A DNA stretch of 7,929 bases from Clostridiales bacterium. Its GTDB lineage: Bacteria; Bacillota; Clostridia; Oscillospirales; UBA644. The position numbers and the translations under genes were made by a program. This document shows, piece after piece, positions 7,592-7,929 of the stretch; within the stretch, counting starts at the first letter, position 1; each line of letters starts with the position of its first letter. The DNA lies in assembly GCA_003343705.1 (NCBI GenBank), contig QAKR01000053.1, positions 1 through 7,929 on the forward strand. Direction: 5' to 3'. The notes under the pieces are model-generated. The model ran no database searches and had not been told where the DNA came from. It was given only the letters and a program-made list of their open reading frames with translations.

Positions 7592-7611
7592 ATACCATAA
7601 GTATATCATAA
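7592..7611 (-). repeat. 11-nt-period direct repeat over the -10, possible operator
   Basis: On the minus strand TTATGATAT (7611-7603) is followed by TTATGGTAT (7600-7592), one mismatch apart and shifted by 11 nt, about one helical turn. The first copy overlaps the -10 hexamer and the second covers the likely start of transcription. This placement would suit a repressor or autoregulator. The AT-rich content means chance cannot be excluded. Confidence 0.4.
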
Positions 7612-7628
7612 ATTTGACAATATTACAA
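7600..7628 (-). promoter_or_regulatory. Extended -10 sigma-A promoter of the membrane regulator gene
   Basis: The minus strand reads TTGTAA (7628-7623), a 17-nt spacer, then TATACT (7605-7600). TG lies one base before the -10, giving the extended form TGATATACT. The start of transcription would be near 7593, leaving a leader of about 30 nt before the ribosome binding site. Spacing and the -10 are good; the -35 matches at four of six positions. Confidence 0.7.
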
Positions 7629-7652
7629 GTTTTTACCTTAAAATAATGAAAA

Positions 7653-7732
7653 TGACAGACCCCAAATTGACCACTCTGTAAAGCCCCACAAAATTAAAAC
7701 TAGACCATTCTTTTGTAGTACTCTACCATTCT
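7653..7732. other. Possible insertion-sequence end remnant with three ACCAYTCT repeats
   Basis: The segment opens with TGACAGACCCCAAATTGACC, which by its TGA start and composition resembles the terminal repeat style of IS3-family elements, judged from memory only. Downstream are three similar octamers: ACCACTCT (7670-7677), ACCATTCT (7704-7711) and ACCATTCT (7725-7732). There is no transposase fragment and no matching opposite end in the window. It is non-coding and differs from the promoter region before it. It could equally be ordinary intergenic sequence. Confidence 0.25.
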
Positions 7733-7745
7733 CAAAGTTTTCACC

Positions 7746-7825
7746 ACAACCGAAAATCCGCCCACTACGTGGGTAAAGCCGCTTTGCGGCTTCGCCTCGT
7801 AAAACGAGGCCGAATTTTCGGTTGT
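7746..7825 (+). repeat. Cloverleaf-like structured repeat, right copy
   Basis: The outer stem pairs 7746-7760 with 7811-7825 (15 bp, one C-A mismatch at 7758/7813). Inside are three triloop hairpins: 7761-7773 (5 bp, loop TAC), 7776-7792 (7 bp, loop TTT) and 7794-7810 (7 bp, loop AAA). It aligns end to end with the minus strand of 3-81, including the shared CAACC start, the CCGCTTTGCGG core and the GGTTGTT end. Substitutions in the outer stem and in the second and third hairpins occur as complementary pairs. It is more GC-rich than the genes around it. Confidence 0.85.
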
Positions 7826-7829
7826 TTCA

Positions 7830-7861
7830 GCGTCCGCGGAGCCGTGGCGACTGGCGGATGC
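7830..7861. repeat. GC-rich imperfect palindrome next to the right cloverleaf repeat
   Basis: GCGTCCGC (7830-7837) can pair with GCGGATGC (7854-7861) through 8 bp including one G-T wobble, leaving a 16-nt loop (GGAGCCGTGGCGACTG). It begins 4 nt after the outer stem of the cloverleaf repeat and has the same GC-rich character, so it may be part of one composite repeat. On its own the stem is modest. Confidence 0.45.
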
Positions 7862-7881
7862 GGTTTTGACTACGAATGTAG

Positions 7882-7902
7882 GGAACGGTTTATAACCGTT
7901 CC
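7882..7902. repeat. Perfect 9-bp hairpin near the right edge
   Basis: GGAACGGTT (7882-7890), loop TAT, AACCGTTCC (7894-7902). It is preceded by GTAG (7878-7881), which can itself pair with CTAC at 7870-7873. The layout TGTAGG, palindrome, CCGC resembles short dispersed palindromes that I recall from gut Clostridia genomes; that recollection is not verified. There is no T-tract on the plus strand, so it is not an obvious terminator. The rest of 7903-7929 shows nothing recognisable. Confidence 0.6.
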
Positions 7903-7929
7903 GCTATGAATTACTACGCAATCTTGTTT

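Noticed and set aside
7746..7825. Integron attC recombination site (AAC...GTT ends around a hairpin)
   Set aside because: The sequence after the stem is GTTGTTT, which does not fit GTTRRRY, and attC sites form one long hairpin with extrahelical bases rather than three internal hairpins. No integrase or cassette array is present.

Overview
The window reads as chromosomal DNA of an uncultured low-GC Gram-positive bacterium, most likely a gut Clostridia (Oscillospiraceae/Lachnospiraceae-like). The signs are AT-rich coding sequence, strong GGAGG-type ribosome binding sites, a lipoprotein with a Gram-positive style lipobox, and a giant secreted protein with InlB-type (Listeria-Bacteroides) repeats and a C-terminal wall-sorting-like tail. 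Taxonomy is inferred from style only.

All four convincing genes lie on the minus strand. In transcription order (right to left) they are: (1) 7562-6126, a 478-residue protein with about 12 membrane segments fused to a C-terminal LuxR-type DNA-binding domain, with its own extended -10 promoter and a long perfect terminator hairpin 2 nt after the stop codon; (2) 6006-5713, a 97-residue stand-alone LuxR-type DNA-binding protein with its own promoter; (3) 5665-4952, a GTG-initiated secreted lipoprotein of 237 residues; (4) 4939-143, a 1598-residue surface protein (signal peptide, Asp-box propeller-like N-terminal half, five InlB B-repeats, a beta-helix-like region, Ig-like/C-terminal module, membrane anchor). 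Genes 2-4 are spaced by 47 and 12 nt with no visible terminator between them and are probably one operon.

The two DNA-binding domains are clearly paralogous to each other (26 of 59 identical in an ungapped hand alignment). The simplest reading is a regulatory pair, one membrane-bound sensor and one small soluble regulator, controlling a lipoprotein and a large envelope protein. The inducer and the ligand of the surface protein cannot be read from the sequence.

The most striking non-coding signal is a pair of roughly 79-bp cloverleaf-like repeats at the two ends of the window (3-81 and 7746-7825), in opposite orientation. Each has a 13-15 bp outer stem enclosing three short triloop hairpins. 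The two copies are homologous but differ by at least six double substitutions that each preserve a base pair, which points to selection on the folded structure. The right copy is followed by further palindromes (7830-7861, 7882-7902), suggesting a composite dispersed repeat.

The only gene-free stretch longer than 300 bases is 7563-7929. It holds the promoter of the membrane regulator, an 11-nt-period direct repeat overlapping the -10, a low-confidence insertion-sequence-end-like segment (7653-7732), and the right repeat cluster. The 142 bases left of the surface-protein stop codon hold the left cloverleaf repeat and an AT-rich spacer with no clear terminator.
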